Origin: CALJXB01 sp965225935
GTDB lineage: Bacteria; Pseudomonadota; Alphaproteobacteria; Kiloniellales; JAKSDN01
Direction of reading: 5' to 3'
Assembly (NCBI GenBank): GCA_965225935.1
Contig: CBDDCC010000016.1
Span: 62,001-126,000, forward strand
Length of the DNA: 64,000 nt
In this document: in pieces, positions 27,086 to 35,747 of the stretch
Numbering within the stretch: the stretch's first letter is position 1
Layout: every line of letters begins with the position of its first letter
Notes under the pieces: generated by a model
Databases searched by the model: none
What the model was told of the DNA's origin: nothing
The model's input: only the letters and a program-made list of their open reading frames with translations
Translations under genes and position numbers: made by a program

Positions 27086-27538
27086 ATGGTGACACGTAGC
27101 ATTCATGACACGGTGCGCGCCAGGCGCGTCCTCCAGGTCCAGACGATCTCGGGCTCGCCGTTGAACACCGGCGACGTCGATCTGCGCGGCTTCGAATCGG
27201 CCATGTTCATGGTCGATTTCGGCGACATCGACGAGATGGGCGGCTCGCCTGTCGGCGCGGCCAAGATCGACGTGTTGGTCCAGCATGCCGACGACGACGG
27301 CACAGGCTCCGCTGGGGCTTACTCGAACGTCTCGGACGACGACCTTGACGGGGCGACCCAGAGCGCGGGTGTCGTGGCCAGCCCCACCACCGATGTCAAC
27401 GAGATCGTCTTCGGATACGCCGGCTCCAAACGGTTCGTGAAGATCACTTTGACCCCCACGGGCCTGACCAATGGTGGCCCCGTCGGCGTCTGGATGATCA
27501 ACGGCCATGCCCATCTGGGACCGGTGACGCAGGGTTAG
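27086..27538 (+). CDS. Putative capsid decoration or head protein
   Basis: A 150-residue acidic, beta-rich protein without a family I can name. It follows the capsid gene by 14 bases with AAAGGAGGG as ribosome-binding site and ends before a strong terminator, so it should be made in high amounts with the capsid. Segments such as ESAMFMVDFGDIDEMGGSPV and DVLVQHADDDGTGSAGAYSN resemble small virion proteins of other alphaproteobacterial phages. Decoration is the likely role, by position only. Confidence 0.65.
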   Translation: MVTRSIHDTVRARRVLQVQTISGSPLNTGDVDLRGFESAMFMVDFGDIDEMGGSPVGAAKIDVLVQHADDDGTGSAGAYSNVSDDDLDGATQSAGVVASPTTDVNEIVFGYAGSKRFVKITLTPTGLTNGGPVGVWMINGHAHLGPVTQG

Positions 27539-27560
27539 GGCTCCTCTCCCAAGCCTGCGC

Positions 27561-27594
27561 GGGCGGGGCCTTTCGGTCCCGCCCGTACTTTTTT
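27561..27594 (+). terminator. Strong intrinsic terminator after the capsid operon
   Basis: A ten-base stem (GGGCGGGGCC / GGTCCCGCCC, one G-U pair) with loop TTTC spans 27561-27584, followed by six T at 27589-27594. It would reduce read-through and set a high capsid-to-tail transcript ratio. Confidence 0.85.
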
Positions 27595-27705
27595 GGAGCC
27601 GGTGGCCGGGCACTTCCGCAGTTCCTGGCCGCACGGGAACAAGGGGCGGGGCCGGCACCTCGCATCACCACCCTAGACCGACTCATCGAGTGGGAGTGAA
27701 GAACA

Positions 27706-28143
27706 ATGGCCAATACCAAGATCAGCAACGCGGCGGCGATCGCCGCCTGTGACGCGGTCGTCGACCTGCTGGATGCTGCCGGCAGTCCCAACAACGGCTA
27801 CATCGAGATCCGGACGGGAACGCAACCGTCCGGTGGACCAGACGCCGCGGCGGTCGGCACCTTGCTCGCGACCTTGGTGCTGAGCGAGCCTGCCTTCGGC
27901 AATGCGGCTGACGACGATCCCGGCGGGACCGCGACGGCGAATACAGTCAACGACGACGACACGGCCGACGCCACAGGGACCGCCACCTGGTTCCGGGCCT
28001 ACGACGCCAACGGCGTGGCGGTCCTCGACGGCGACGTGACGGCCACTGGCGGCGGCGGGGATCTCGAGATCAACTCGACGAGCATCCAGGCCGGTACGCG
28101 GGTCAGCATCACCTCCTGGACCGTAACCATGCCGGAGGGCTGA
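27706..28143 (+). CDS. Hypothetical virion protein
   Basis: A 145-residue acidic protein rich in Asp, Ala, Thr and Gly. Its pattern (an initial helix NAAAIAACDAVVDLLDAAG, then GYIEIRTGTQPSGG and alternating beta strands) is one I associate with small structural proteins upstream of head-tail connectors, but I cannot name a family. Starts at ATG 27706 behind GGGAGTGAAGAAC and is followed 33 bases later by the repeat protein. Confidence 0.6.
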   Translation: MANTKISNAAAIAACDAVVDLLDAAGSPNNGYIEIRTGTQPSGGPDAAAVGTLLATLVLSEPAFGNAADDDPGGTATANTVNDDDTADATGTATWFRAYDANGVAVLDGDVTATGGGGDLEINSTSIQAGTRVSITSWTVTMPEG

Positions 28144-28176
28144 GCCAGGCCCTGACGCAAGCGGCAGGCGTCCGCG

Positions 28177-30027
28177 ATGACCTGGTCCCTCGACGGCGCA
28201 CAGCTCAACAGCGCTGCGAACTCGAACCCCTTCACCAGCCACGCAATCGCGGCGTCCGGCGTCGCCCTCGTCACGGTCACGGTCGTCTGGTGGACCGACG
28301 GCGGCGGCACGTCGATCACGGGGGTGACCGTCGATGGCGAGGCCTGCACCCAGGTCGTAGCCGCCTCGGACCCGGACACCGGCTTTCCGACGCCCTACAG
28401 CGAGGTCTGGGCGCTGGCCGCGGACATCCCCTCCGGCGCCGTCTCGGTCGAGGTGACCTTCAGCGGCTCGGTGGACGAGGGCCCGGCGATCGGGGTGCAG
28501 TCCTGGCTGGGCGACGGCCCGGTCAGCCTCTCCGGCCTCGTCAACACTACGTCCACGAACGAGGACGTGTCTCTGAGCGGCGTCTCGGCGAACAGCCTGC
28601 GCCTCGAATGCATCTACGACTTCGAGGGAACCCCCGCCACGCCGGACAGCGGGCAGACGGAGGTTCACGACCGGGACCAGAACGACGGCACCACCATGGT
28701 CGTCGCCTATCACTCGGACGGGTCCACCGGCAGCCTGGCGCTCAACTACTCCACCAGCGGGGGCGCCTTCGGCGTCGTCACGGCCGCCGTCGAATTCATC
28801 GAGGGAGCGGGTTCCGGAGCCGAGGCGGCAATTGACCAGAGCCTCCCGGCGGTAAATCAGTCGGCGGTGGCCGCGGCGATTTTCGCTGCCACGTCGGGTC
28901 AGCGGCTCCCGGAACTTCGCCAGCAAGCTCAAGCCACAGAGACCTTCTCCGCGGCTGCCGCCCAGGGGTTGCCCGCGGCTCGGCAGTCCGGCCAAGCGCT
29001 CACCGTCCACGCCGCAGCGCTAAGCCAGTTGTTGCCCCGCCTCGGTCAATCGGCCTCGGCGGAGCTGTCGTTCTCGGGCGCGTCGGCCCAGAGTCTGCCG
29101 GGCGTCCGGCAGGCCGGCGCCGTCGTTCAGGCCTTCGAAGGGCAAGCCGCGGGGACGCTCCCGGCAATCGAGCAGTCGGCCGGCGGCGCTGTCTTCGGCG
29201 AGGTCGACGGCAGCGCCGACCAAACGCTCCCGGAGATCTCTCAATCGGCGACGGCGGCCCTGACGTTCGGCGGCTTCGCCGGGCAAGCGCTGGCGCGCCT
29301 GTCGCAGACCGCGGCGGGCGAGGGCGCTTTCGCGGGTGTCGCCGGGCAGCAACTGCGGGCCGTCTCGCAATCGCTCTCCGGCGCGCAGACCATCGAAAGC
29401 GCGGCAGGCCAAGGGCTCCCGGCGCTGAACCAGGCGGCGATTGGCGTGCAAGCCTTCGAGGCGGCCGCAGATCAGGCGCTGCCCGCACCCCAGCAGTCGG
29501 CAGCCGGCGTCGCAATCTTCGAGGGGGCTTCGGCCCAGGTTCTTCCGACGACGACCCAGGCGGCCAGCGGCACGGCCGGATTGGATCGCAGCGGGGCGGT
29601 CGCCCAGGTCCTCGCGGCGCTTGCCAGCGCGGCCTCGGGCGAGATTCGCTTCGAGGGCGCGGCGGGTCAGGATCTTCCGGCCATCGGCCAAGACGCCGCA
29701 GGGCGGGAGATCTTCGAAGGCTTGGCCCACGCCGCGCTGCCGGAGTTCGGCCAGAGCGCAGGCGGTGTTGTGGCCGACCGCCATGGCCAGGCAGCCCAGA
29801 ACCTCCCGGCTATTGCCGAGACGGCGTCCGGCGAGCTGCGGTTCCAGGGGCCGGCGGCCCAGGTGCTCGCAGCCTTGTCCCAGACGGCGGCCGGCGACAC
29901 GCCCACGACGGCAACTGGCGCGTCCAGCCGCCGGACTTTTTCGACGGCCGCGCGGGGAGCTCACGGCGCGGCAGCGCGCACGGCTCACCGCGTCGGCCCA
30001 CGCAACCGGATCTATGAGGCGGACTGA
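28177..30027 (+). CDS. Large virion protein with about sixteen 21-residue repeats
   Basis: A 616-residue protein in two parts. Residues 1-220 form a beta-rich domain resembling phage adhesin or lectin-like modules (GVALVTVTVVWWTDGGGTSI; GVVTAAVEFIEGAGSG). Residues about 222-570 consist of tandem repeats of 21 residues with the consensus LPAIxQSAxGxxxFEGxAxQx; three units carry one or two extra residues. The C-terminus is basic. No signal peptide or catalytic motif is visible. It lies between capsid and connector genes, so I expect a head fibre or decoration protein. The repeats are conserved at protein level and vary at DNA level. Confidence 0.7.
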   Translation: MTWSLDGAQLNSAANSNPFTSHAIAASGVALVTVTVVWWTDGGGTSITGVTVDGEACTQVVAASDPDTGFPTPYSEVWALAADIPSGAVSVEVTFSGSVDEGPAIGVQSWLGDGPVSLSGLVNTTSTNEDVSLSGVSANSLRLECIYDFEGTPATPDSGQTEVHDRDQNDGTTMVVAYHSDGSTGSLALNYSTSGGAFGVVTAAVEFIEGAGSGAEAAIDQSLPAVNQSAVAAAIFAATSGQRLPELRQQAQATETFSAAAAQGLPAARQSGQALTVHAAALSQLLPRLGQSASAELSFSGASAQSLPGVRQAGAVVQAFEGQAAGTLPAIEQSAGGAVFGEVDGSADQTLPEISQSATAALTFGGFAGQALARLSQTAAGEGAFAGVAGQQLRAVSQSLSGAQTIESAAGQGLPALNQAAIGVQAFEAAADQALPAPQQSAAGVAIFEGASAQVLPTTTQAASGTAGLDRSGAVAQVLAALASAASGEIRFEGAAGQDLPAIGQDAAGREIFEGLAHAALPEFGQSAGGVVADRHGQAAQNLPAIAETASGELRFQGPAAQVLAALSQTAAGDTPTTATGASSRRTFSTAARGAHGAAARTAHRVGPRNRIYEAD

Positions 30028-30324
30028 ATGCCCTACGAACTGCTACGCCCCGGCGAGGAGCAGGACTACACCTTCGACTGGTCGAACCTGCTGGACGACG
30101 CGGGCTCGCCTTCGGATGCCATCAGCCTATCCAGCTGGACCATCAGTCCGCAGTCCGGCAGCCCGTCTCAGGCGCGCGTCACCGCGACCGGTATCCAAAC
30201 GAACAGAACGGTCGCCTTCGTGGCGGATGGCCTGCGCGGGGAGATCTACGCCCTGACCAACTCCATCACGACCGTTCAGGGCCGAACATACAAACGGACC
30301 ATCACCCTCAGATGCGGACCCTGA
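30028..30324 (+). CDS. Small virion protein, Ig-like
   Basis: A 98-residue beta-rich protein (RPGEEQDYTFDWSNLLDDAG; IYALTNSITTVQGRTYKRTI). The pattern resembles small immunoglobulin-like phage proteins that carry a stretch of alternating strands ending in GRTYKRTI-like segments. It starts directly after the stop of the repeat protein and ends two bases before the connector gene. Confidence 0.6.
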   Translation: MPYELLRPGEEQDYTFDWSNLLDDAGSPSDAISLSSWTISPQSGSPSQARVTATGIQTNRTVAFVADGLRGEIYALTNSITTVQGRTYKRTITLRCGP

Positions 30325-30325
30325 C

Positions 30326-30982
30326 ATGCCCATAAGAGAACCGCTCAGGCTGCGGCTGGTTTCGGCGCCGGCCCAGTTGCCTGTATCGCTCAACGAGATC
30401 AAACGGCAGCTGGGCATCGACGACGGCTTCACCGACGATGACGCTCTGCTCCAGGGTTTCCTCGAGGCGGCTGTCGCCGAGGCCGAACGCTTTCTCCGGC
30501 GGGCCTTGATCACCCAGACCTGGCGGCTGCACCGAGACGCCTGGCCGTCGGCCCACGGTGGCCATTCTTGGTGGGATGGGGTGCGCGAAGGGCCGATCTC
30601 CCTGCTCGAACGCTCGGCCGATGAACTGGAGCTGCCCAAGGCGCCCCTTCAGTCGGTGATCCACGTCAAAACCTATGACGACGCCGATACGGCGACCACC
30701 TTCTCCAGCGGAAGCTACTTTGTCGACACTGCGAGCGAGCCGGGTCGAATCAAGCTGCGCGTGGGCGTGGCGGTGCCGGTCGTCACCCGCACCGCCAACG
30801 GCCTGGAGGTCGAGTTCGTGGCGGGCTACGGCGACAACCCCTCGGACGTGCCCGAGCCGGTTCGCCAAGGCATCCTCATGACGGCCGCCTGGCTTTACGC
30901 CAACCGTGGCGATTGTGGGGAGGCGGCCGGCAACTCCGGCGCGCGTGCGCTCTGGCAGAGGTTCCGTGTGGTGGAACTCTAG
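30326..30982 (+). CDS. Head-tail connector/adaptor (gp6-like)
   Basis: A 218-residue protein of the phage conserved family found at the RcGTA g6 position. The diagnostic start is PVSLNEIKRQLGIDDGFTDD then LLQGFLEAAVAEAERFLRRA (residues about 14-52), and VPEPVRQGILMTAAWLYANR near the end. It binds the portal ring and starts the neck. It is followed immediately by the stopper gene. Confidence 0.88.
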   Translation: MPIREPLRLRLVSAPAQLPVSLNEIKRQLGIDDGFTDDDALLQGFLEAAVAEAERFLRRALITQTWRLHRDAWPSAHGGHSWWDGVREGPISLLERSADELELPKAPLQSVIHVKTYDDADTATTFSSGSYFVDTASEPGRIKLRVGVAVPVVTRTANGLEVEFVAGYGDNPSDVPEPVRQGILMTAAWLYANRGDCGEAAGNSGARALWQRFRVVEL

Positions 30983-30983
30983 C

Positions 30984-31337
30984 ATGGCCAGCGTCTGCGA
31001 TCCGGTGCGCGCCTGCGATCTGCGCCACAAGATCTCCATCCAGCGGGCGAATCCGACGGCAGACGACGGCGGCGGCCATACGGATCCTTGGGAGAACCCG
31101 ACAACGGTAGCGACCGCTCGGGCCTGCATCGAGCCGTTGAAGGGAGACGAGCGTCTCAAGGCCATGCAGCTCGAAGACAAGGTGAGCCACAAGATCACGC
31201 TGCGCTACCAGGCTGGCATATCAGCCCAGCACCGCGTCCTCTTTGGTGGCCGCGTGTTCAATATTCGAGCGGTCGTCAATCTCGAAGAACGCAACCGCTG
31301 GCTCCAGATCTTTGCGGAGGAGGGCGTCGCGACGTGA
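30984..31337 (+). CDS. Head-tail joining/stopper protein
   Basis: A 117-residue protein of the head-tail adaptor family (SPP1 gp16-like, RcGTA g7 position). LRHKISIQRANPTADDGGGH near the N-terminus and VSHKITLRYQAGISAQHRVL are typical, as is NIRAVVNLEERNRWLQIFAE at the end. The start ATG 30984 follows the connector stop by one base. Confidence 0.88.
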   Translation: MASVCDPVRACDLRHKISIQRANPTADDGGGHTDPWENPTTVATARACIEPLKGDERLKAMQLEDKVSHKITLRYQAGISAQHRVLFGGRVFNIRAVVNLEERNRWLQIFAEEGVAT

Positions 31338-31756
31338 TCCGGGTGAAAGTCCTCGGCCAGGAACGGTTGCAGGAGAAGCTTCGCCGCATTCCAGTCAAGC
31401 AGCGAGAGGCCGTTAGCAAGGCAATAGGAGTGAGCGCCCTCGAGCTTCAATCTGAGGCGCGTCGGTCGATCGGAAAGTCCGCGCCTGGGTCTGCCGGGAG
31501 GGCACTGTCGGCGCCCGGCGGCCCACCCAGGAGCGACAGTGGGAGACTTGCGGACAGTATTTTCGCGGCAGTCGACGCCGATGGATTGGGGGCGCAAGTC
31601 GGTACGAACTTAGCCTACGGCCGCTTCCTAGAGTTTGGAACATCCAAGATGGCGGCGCGACCTTGGCTGCAGCCCGCCTTCGATCGGCTGAGGCCGAAGA
31701 TCCGCGAACGATTGGCGGCGGCGGTCCGACAGGCCACGCGGGAGGCGATCCGATGA
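31334..31756 (+). CDS. HK97 gp10-like head-tail protein
   Basis: A 140-residue protein. The HK97 gp10 hallmarks are the N-terminal LGQERLQEKLRRIPVKQREA, a basic glycine-rich loop, and FLEFGTSKMAARPWLQPAFD. GTG 31334 overlaps the stop of the stopper gene (GTGA). It belongs to the head-tail completion set. Confidence 0.9.
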   Translation: MIRVKVLGQERLQEKLRRIPVKQREAVSKAIGVSALELQSEARRSIGKSAPGSAGRALSAPGGPPRSDSGRLADSIFAAVDADGLGAQVGTNLAYGRFLEFGTSKMAARPWLQPAFDRLRPKIRERLAAAVRQATREAIR

Positions 31757-32169
31757 CGGCAGACAGCCAGTGGGTCCTGCAGCAGGCCGTCTACGCGGCG
31801 CTGCGGGCGGACAGCACGTTGCAGGCCCTGACTGGCGCCACCCCGGCACGGGTTTTCGACCACGTGCCTCAGGACAGCGACTTCCCCTATGTCGTGATCG
31901 GTGAGGCGACGACAGCCGACTGGGATACCAAGACCGAAGACGGCATGAATCAGACGCTGATGATCCACAGCTGGTCCCGGCACCGGGGTCTCAAGGAGGT
32001 GAAGCTGATGATGGCCGCCGTCGTCGACGCGCTCGACCGGCAGGCGCTCAGCACCACGGGCCACACGCTGGTCCAATTGCGCTTCGAGTTCTCGGACACC
32101 TTCCTGGACCAGGACGGTCTGACCCGCCACGGCGTTCAACGCTTGCGTGCTCTGACGGAGTCGTCATGA
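31753..32169 (+). CDS. Tail terminator protein (DUF3168)
   Basis: A 138-residue protein of the DUF3168/tail-completion family at the RcGTA g8 position. Landmarks are VYAALRADSTLQALTGATPA, VFDHVPQDSDFPYVVIGEAT and MIHSWSRHRGLKEVKLMMAA. It caps the tail tube and joins it to the neck. Overlaps the preceding gene by four bases. Confidence 0.9.
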   Translation: MTADSQWVLQQAVYAALRADSTLQALTGATPARVFDHVPQDSDFPYVVIGEATTADWDTKTEDGMNQTLMIHSWSRHRGLKEVKLMMAAVVDALDRQALSTTGHTLVQLRFEFSDTFLDQDGLTRHGVQRLRALTESS

Positions 32170-32483
32170 GCCCGATCGACTGGTACCAGCGCGGCAAACA
32201 CGACTTCGCCGAAGGGGTCCCGCGGTCTGGCGCTCCCAGTTCCGAGGAGGCGACAGCCGGGCGGGAGTGGCGCCGCGGCTGGGACGAGGCCGCCAGCAAG
32301 GCGCGAAAGCGTCGCCCGGATCTGAGTTCCGTGGAGCTCCTTATGCGTGACGGACGGCTCTACCTGGTGGACGAGAGTGGTCGCGTGCTCGGCAACCAGA
32401 CGAACCTCGTGCTGGAACAGGGCGAGGACGGTACGGCTGCGTCGGTGACCTTCGCGGGGCTTCGGATCAGGACTCTGCCGTGA
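32166..32483 (+). CDS. Hypothetical phage protein
   Basis: A 105-residue hydrophilic protein that I do not recognise. It opens SPIDWYQRGKHDFAEG and contains EWRRGWDEAASKARKRRPDL. It overlaps both neighbours by four bases (ATGA with the tail terminator gene, GTGA with the HldE-like gene) and therefore forms the junction between structural genes and the carbohydrate cassette. Confidence 0.6.
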   Translation: MSPIDWYQRGKHDFAEGVPRSGAPSSEEATAGREWRRGWDEAASKARKRRPDLSSVELLMRDGRLYLVDESGRVLGNQTNLVLEQGEDGTAASVTFAGLRIRTLP

Positions 32484-33835
32484 CGAGTCCGCGCGACGGA
32501 GACCTGGTTAGCGCTCTCGATGCGATTCAGGGCGTCAAGATTGCAGTGATCGGCGACGTGATGCTCGATCGCTACCACTACGGTGCTGCGGAGCGGTTGT
32601 CGCCAGAAGCGCCAGTCCCGGTCTTCACGAGCCACGAAACGGTCGAAATGCCTGGCGGCGCGGCGAATGTCGCCATGAATCTCTCCGCCCTCGGCGCGTC
32701 CCCCCGATTGGCTGGCGCCGTGGGCGTGGACGCGGAGGGCGAGAGGCTGCGGCGGCTCTTGCCCTCCGCGCACTTGTTTGATGGCCATCAGACGACCCTT
32801 AAGGAACGCTTCGTCGCCAGCGGGCATCACCTTCTGCGGCAGGACAGGGACGGCGATCCGCGAATCTCTCCGAGAGCGCTACGGACGGTCTGCGGCGATT
32901 TGATCGATTGGGCCAATGCCCTGGTCATCGCCGACTATGACAAGGGGTTCGTTCCCGCACTTTCCGCCGTATGGGCCATCACGCGGGCGAGAGATAGGGG
33001 AATCCCCTCTGTCGTCGATCCGGCTGCGGTTTCGTTTGAGCGGTATGAGGGTGCGAGCGTCCTGACTCCCAACGAGACCGAGCTGGTTGCAGGTGGCCCG
33101 GATAGAGGCGCCACCTGTCTGGTCATTACGAAAGGACGAGGGGGGATCACGCTGCGCCAAGAGGGAGCGCAGACGGATTTGCCTGCGCGCTGCCGCCAAG
33201 TTTACGACGTCGCCGGGGCGGGCGATACTGTGACGGCGGTGATCGGCGCTTGCTTGGGTGCCGGGGTTGAGTTGGAGACTGCGTGCCGGCTCGCCAACGA
33301 GGCGGCAGGTTTGGCGGTCGGGAAGCGCGGAACGGCAACCGCGAGCGCGGAGGAGCTAAGGACAGTCCTCGCCGGCTCCAGGTACGAAAGCGCCGAGAAC
33401 CTCTGCACACGGGTCGGAACCTGGCGGGCATTCGGCCTTCTCGTCGGCTTCACCAATGGGGTCTTTGACCTCTTGCACCCGGGCCATCTGCACCTGTTGC
33501 GCCGCGCCAAAGCCGTCTGCGATCGTCTGGTCGTGGCATTGAACAGCGATGCCTCGGCGGCGCGATTGAAGCCGGGACGCCCGCTGCAGGATCTAGCGGC
33601 GCGCATCCAGGTTGTCGAGGCGCTCGATTGCGTGGATGCCGTGACCAGTTTCGAAGCACCGGCGCCGCTCGCGCTTATCGAACGCATCCGCCCCGATGTT
33701 CTGATCAAGGGCGGCGATTACCACGTGCAGGACGTGATCGGGCGAGAGTTCGCCGGACGGGTCGTGATCGTGCCTCTGCTCGAGGGCTACTCGACGACAG
33801 CGGCGGTCATTCGGGCGCGGCGCGCGGCGGCGTGA
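32480..33835 (+). CDS. HldE-like bifunctional sugar kinase/nucleotidyltransferase
   Basis: A 451-residue two-domain enzyme. The N-terminal ribokinase-type domain has GGAANVAMNLSALG near residues 55-68 and the anion-hole/catalytic motif DVAGAGDT near 243-250. The C-terminal domain has the nucleotidyltransferase signature TNGVFDLLHPGH near 324-335 and IKGGDY. In HldE these domains phosphorylate D-glycero-D-manno-heptose 7-phosphate and adenylylate the 1-phosphate to make the ADP-heptose precursor. The phage enzyme may make the same or a related nucleotide sugar. It starts at GTG 32480, overlapping the previous gene, and opens an eight-gene carbohydrate cassette inside the late operon. Confidence 0.9.
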   Translation: MTSPRDGDLVSALDAIQGVKIAVIGDVMLDRYHYGAAERLSPEAPVPVFTSHETVEMPGGAANVAMNLSALGASPRLAGAVGVDAEGERLRRLLPSAHLFDGHQTTLKERFVASGHHLLRQDRDGDPRISPRALRTVCGDLIDWANALVIADYDKGFVPALSAVWAITRARDRGIPSVVDPAAVSFERYEGASVLTPNETELVAGGPDRGATCLVITKGRGGITLRQEGAQTDLPARCRQVYDVAGAGDTVTAVIGACLGAGVELETACRLANEAAGLAVGKRGTATASAEELRTVLAGSRYESAENLCTRVGTWRAFGLLVGFTNGVFDLLHPGHLHLLRRAKAVCDRLVVALNSDASAARLKPGRPLQDLAARIQVVEALDCVDAVTSFEAPAPLALIERIRPDVLIKGGDYHVQDVIGREFAGRVVIVPLLEGYSTTAAVIRARRAAA

Positions 33836-34533
33836 GCTTCTGGCGGGTGCCGCAGCTATGGCGCGGCGAGACCCTGGCGATCCTGGCGAGCGGGCCGAGC
33901 CTGACCCAGGACCAGGCGACCTTGTGTCGCGGTCGAGTGCGCGTCGTCGCCATAAATGACAGCTACCTTCTCGCGCCATGGGCGGACATGCACTATTTCT
34001 GCGATGCCAAGTGGTACGGCTGGCACCGAACCTGCCAGGCGAAGTCGCAGGCGCTCTTCGGTCACGAACGGGCACTCGCGCTGTTCCACGGTTTCCAGGG
34101 CTTGCGGGTGACCCTCGAGCCCAGCGCGCCGGAGGTTCAGGCGCACGATCCGAGCGTGAGGGTGCTGAGGAACGACAGCCGGGCGAGGGACGGCGGGCCC
34201 TATCGGCGCGATAGCCTCTGCCTCGAGCCAGACGGCCTGCGCACGGGCAGCAACAGCGGCCACCAGGCCATCAATCTGGCGGTCCACACAGGTGTAAAGC
34301 GGATCCTGCTGCTGGGCTACGACATGCGCCTAGTGGACGGCCGGACCCACTGGTTCGGCGATCATCCGACTCAGAACCAGAATCAGCAGATCTACGAGAC
34401 CCAGTTCCGGCCGGCCCTCGAGAGCCTGGTGCGGCCGTTGAAGGAACTGGGGATCGAGGTGATCAACTGTACGCCGGACAGCGCAGCCGCAGCCTTTCCC
34501 CTTATGAGTCTCAATCGCGCGTTAAGGATCTAG
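33832..34533 (+). CDS. DUF115/MptE-like Rossmann protein, glycosyltransferase-like
   Basis: A 233-residue protein starting at GTG 33832, overlapping the HldE-like stop. LAILASGPSLTQDQ near the N-terminus is the GPSL motif of the DUF115/Maf and MptE-like group; INDSYLLAPWADMHYFCDAK and TGVKRILLLGYDMRLV continue the Rossmann pattern. In bacteria this group includes flagellin-modifying Maf proteins and many phage and cassette proteins next to glycosyltransferases. A sugar transfer or phosphotransfer role is likely but not proven. Confidence 0.7.
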   Translation: MSFWRVPQLWRGETLAILASGPSLTQDQATLCRGRVRVVAINDSYLLAPWADMHYFCDAKWYGWHRTCQAKSQALFGHERALALFHGFQGLRVTLEPSAPEVQAHDPSVRVLRNDSRARDGGPYRRDSLCLEPDGLRTGSNSGHQAINLAVHTGVKRILLLGYDMRLVDGRTHWFGDHPTQNQNQQIYETQFRPALESLVRPLKELGIEVINCTPDSAAAAFPLMSLNRALRI

Positions 34534-34536
34534 CCC

Positions 34537-35379
34537 GTGTCGCATAGAGGGCCGGTGGCTTTCAGCATCCTGCCGGAGCGTTTTGCCGATGGCCGTTGGC
34601 GGGCGATCTTGGAGGGGCTCAAGGCGACAGGCTACCAGGTGCGCCACGATCAGCGTTGGCGCGGCGCCGGCCTGCCCGACGACTGCCGGGCGAAAAGCCG
34701 CCGCGACCTGCTGGTCACCTGGACCCGGAACAAGGGACCGATCGAGGAGTCCTGCAAGCGCTTCGAGACCGAGGGCGGACGGGTCATCGTCGCCGAAGAG
34801 GCACACTTGCCGTGGATCACGAACGGGCCTCACTCGGATCAGCAGTACTTCAGCCTTTGTCTCCACGACCACCAGAGCCACTGGAGGTCCTACGGCGGCG
34901 ACCGCTGGGCATCCTGGAACATCGAACCGAAGCCCTGGCGCCGGACCGGGGACAAGATCCTGGTGCGCGAGCAGCGGTCAATAGGCTCGGCGCGGATGGC
35001 TTCGCCACCTGCCTGGCACCTGGAGACGGCGAAGGCCCTCCGGCGCCTGACCGGACGGCCCGTGGAGATCGTTACCCACCCTAAAACGCTCAAACGCCAG
35101 AGTCGGCGGGTTCCGTCGAACGACACTCTGTTTGCTGGCGCTTGGTGCGTCGTGACCTGGGCAAGCCGCATGGGGACCGAAGCTTTGCTGAACGGCATTC
35201 CCGTGATCGCCTGCGCGCCGGCCTACTTCCTGTCGGCGGTCAGCGGCCAGTCACTGAACCAGATCGAGGAGCCGCCCATGCCGGACTGCCGCGAACAGGC
35301 CTTTCGGCGCTTTGCCTGGGCCCAGTGGTCCATGAGCGAGATCCGCAGCGGCGAAGCCTTCGCGCGGCTGCTGGCATGA
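34537..35379 (+). CDS. Capsule-type glycosyltransferase-like protein, copy 1
   Basis: A 280-residue protein starting at GTG 34537. The C-terminal half contains KTLKRQSRRVP and WASRMGTEALLNGIPVIACA, which resembles the acceptor-side motif of KpsC/KpsS-like and related GT-B enzymes and is shared with the gene at 35738 (SSSTAVKAILQGIPVFSLGP). These two genes therefore look like distant paralogues within the cassette. No membrane segment is visible. The donor and acceptor are unknown. Confidence 0.6.
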   Translation: MSHRGPVAFSILPERFADGRWRAILEGLKATGYQVRHDQRWRGAGLPDDCRAKSRRDLLVTWTRNKGPIEESCKRFETEGGRVIVAEEAHLPWITNGPHSDQQYFSLCLHDHQSHWRSYGGDRWASWNIEPKPWRRTGDKILVREQRSIGSARMASPPAWHLETAKALRRLTGRPVEIVTHPKTLKRQSRRVPSNDTLFAGAWCVVTWASRMGTEALLNGIPVIACAPAYFLSAVSGQSLNQIEEPPMPDCREQAFRRFAWAQWSMSEIRSGEAFARLLA

Positions 35380-35747
35380 AGCTGGTGGAGAAGGGCTGGG
35401 GCCGGGAACTTGTCTGGGCGGGCCACGAGGGACCGGATGGACAAGGCTATACTGCCAAGGTCCTCCAGTTCGAGCGTGCGGGCAATCGCTTCTCGCTCCA
35501 CTTCCACCTGCAAAAGCACGAGACCTGGTTGGTGGTGAAGGGGCGCTTCAAGCTGATCTGGCTGGAGACGGACGGCGCCGTGCGCCATGAGGCGACCCTG
35601 TGCGAGGGCGAGGTCTGGGTCAATCCGCCTGGCCTGCCGCACCAGCTCGTTGCCCTCGAGGACGGCTCGGAGGTGATCGAGGTCTCGACCCCCGACGATC
35701 CCGAGGACAACCGTCGCATCGAGGCGGGGGATAGTCAGTGCGCGTGA
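35376..35747 (+). CDS. Cupin-domain protein (mannose-6-phosphate isomerase-like)
   Basis: A 123-residue single-domain cupin. The metal-binding motif is visible in RFSLHFHLQKHETWLVVKGR (His-x-His...Glu), with the second motif near GEVWVNPPGLPHQL. This matches small sugar-phosphate isomerase-like cupins of the type II PMI C-terminal kind. It starts at ATG 35376, four bases before the previous stop. A role in sugar supply for the cassette is plausible. Confidence 0.8.
   Translation: MKLVEKGWGRELVWAGHEGPDGQGYTAKVLQFERAGNRFSLHFHLQKHETWLVVKGRFKLIWLETDGAVRHEATLCEGEVWVNPPGLPHQLVALEDGSEVIEVSTPDDPEDNRRIEAGDSQCA

Noticed and set aside
28842..29895. CRISPR or DNA tandem array
   Set aside because: The period is 63 bases and is conserved at protein level with synonymous variation; there are no constant repeats with unique spacers.
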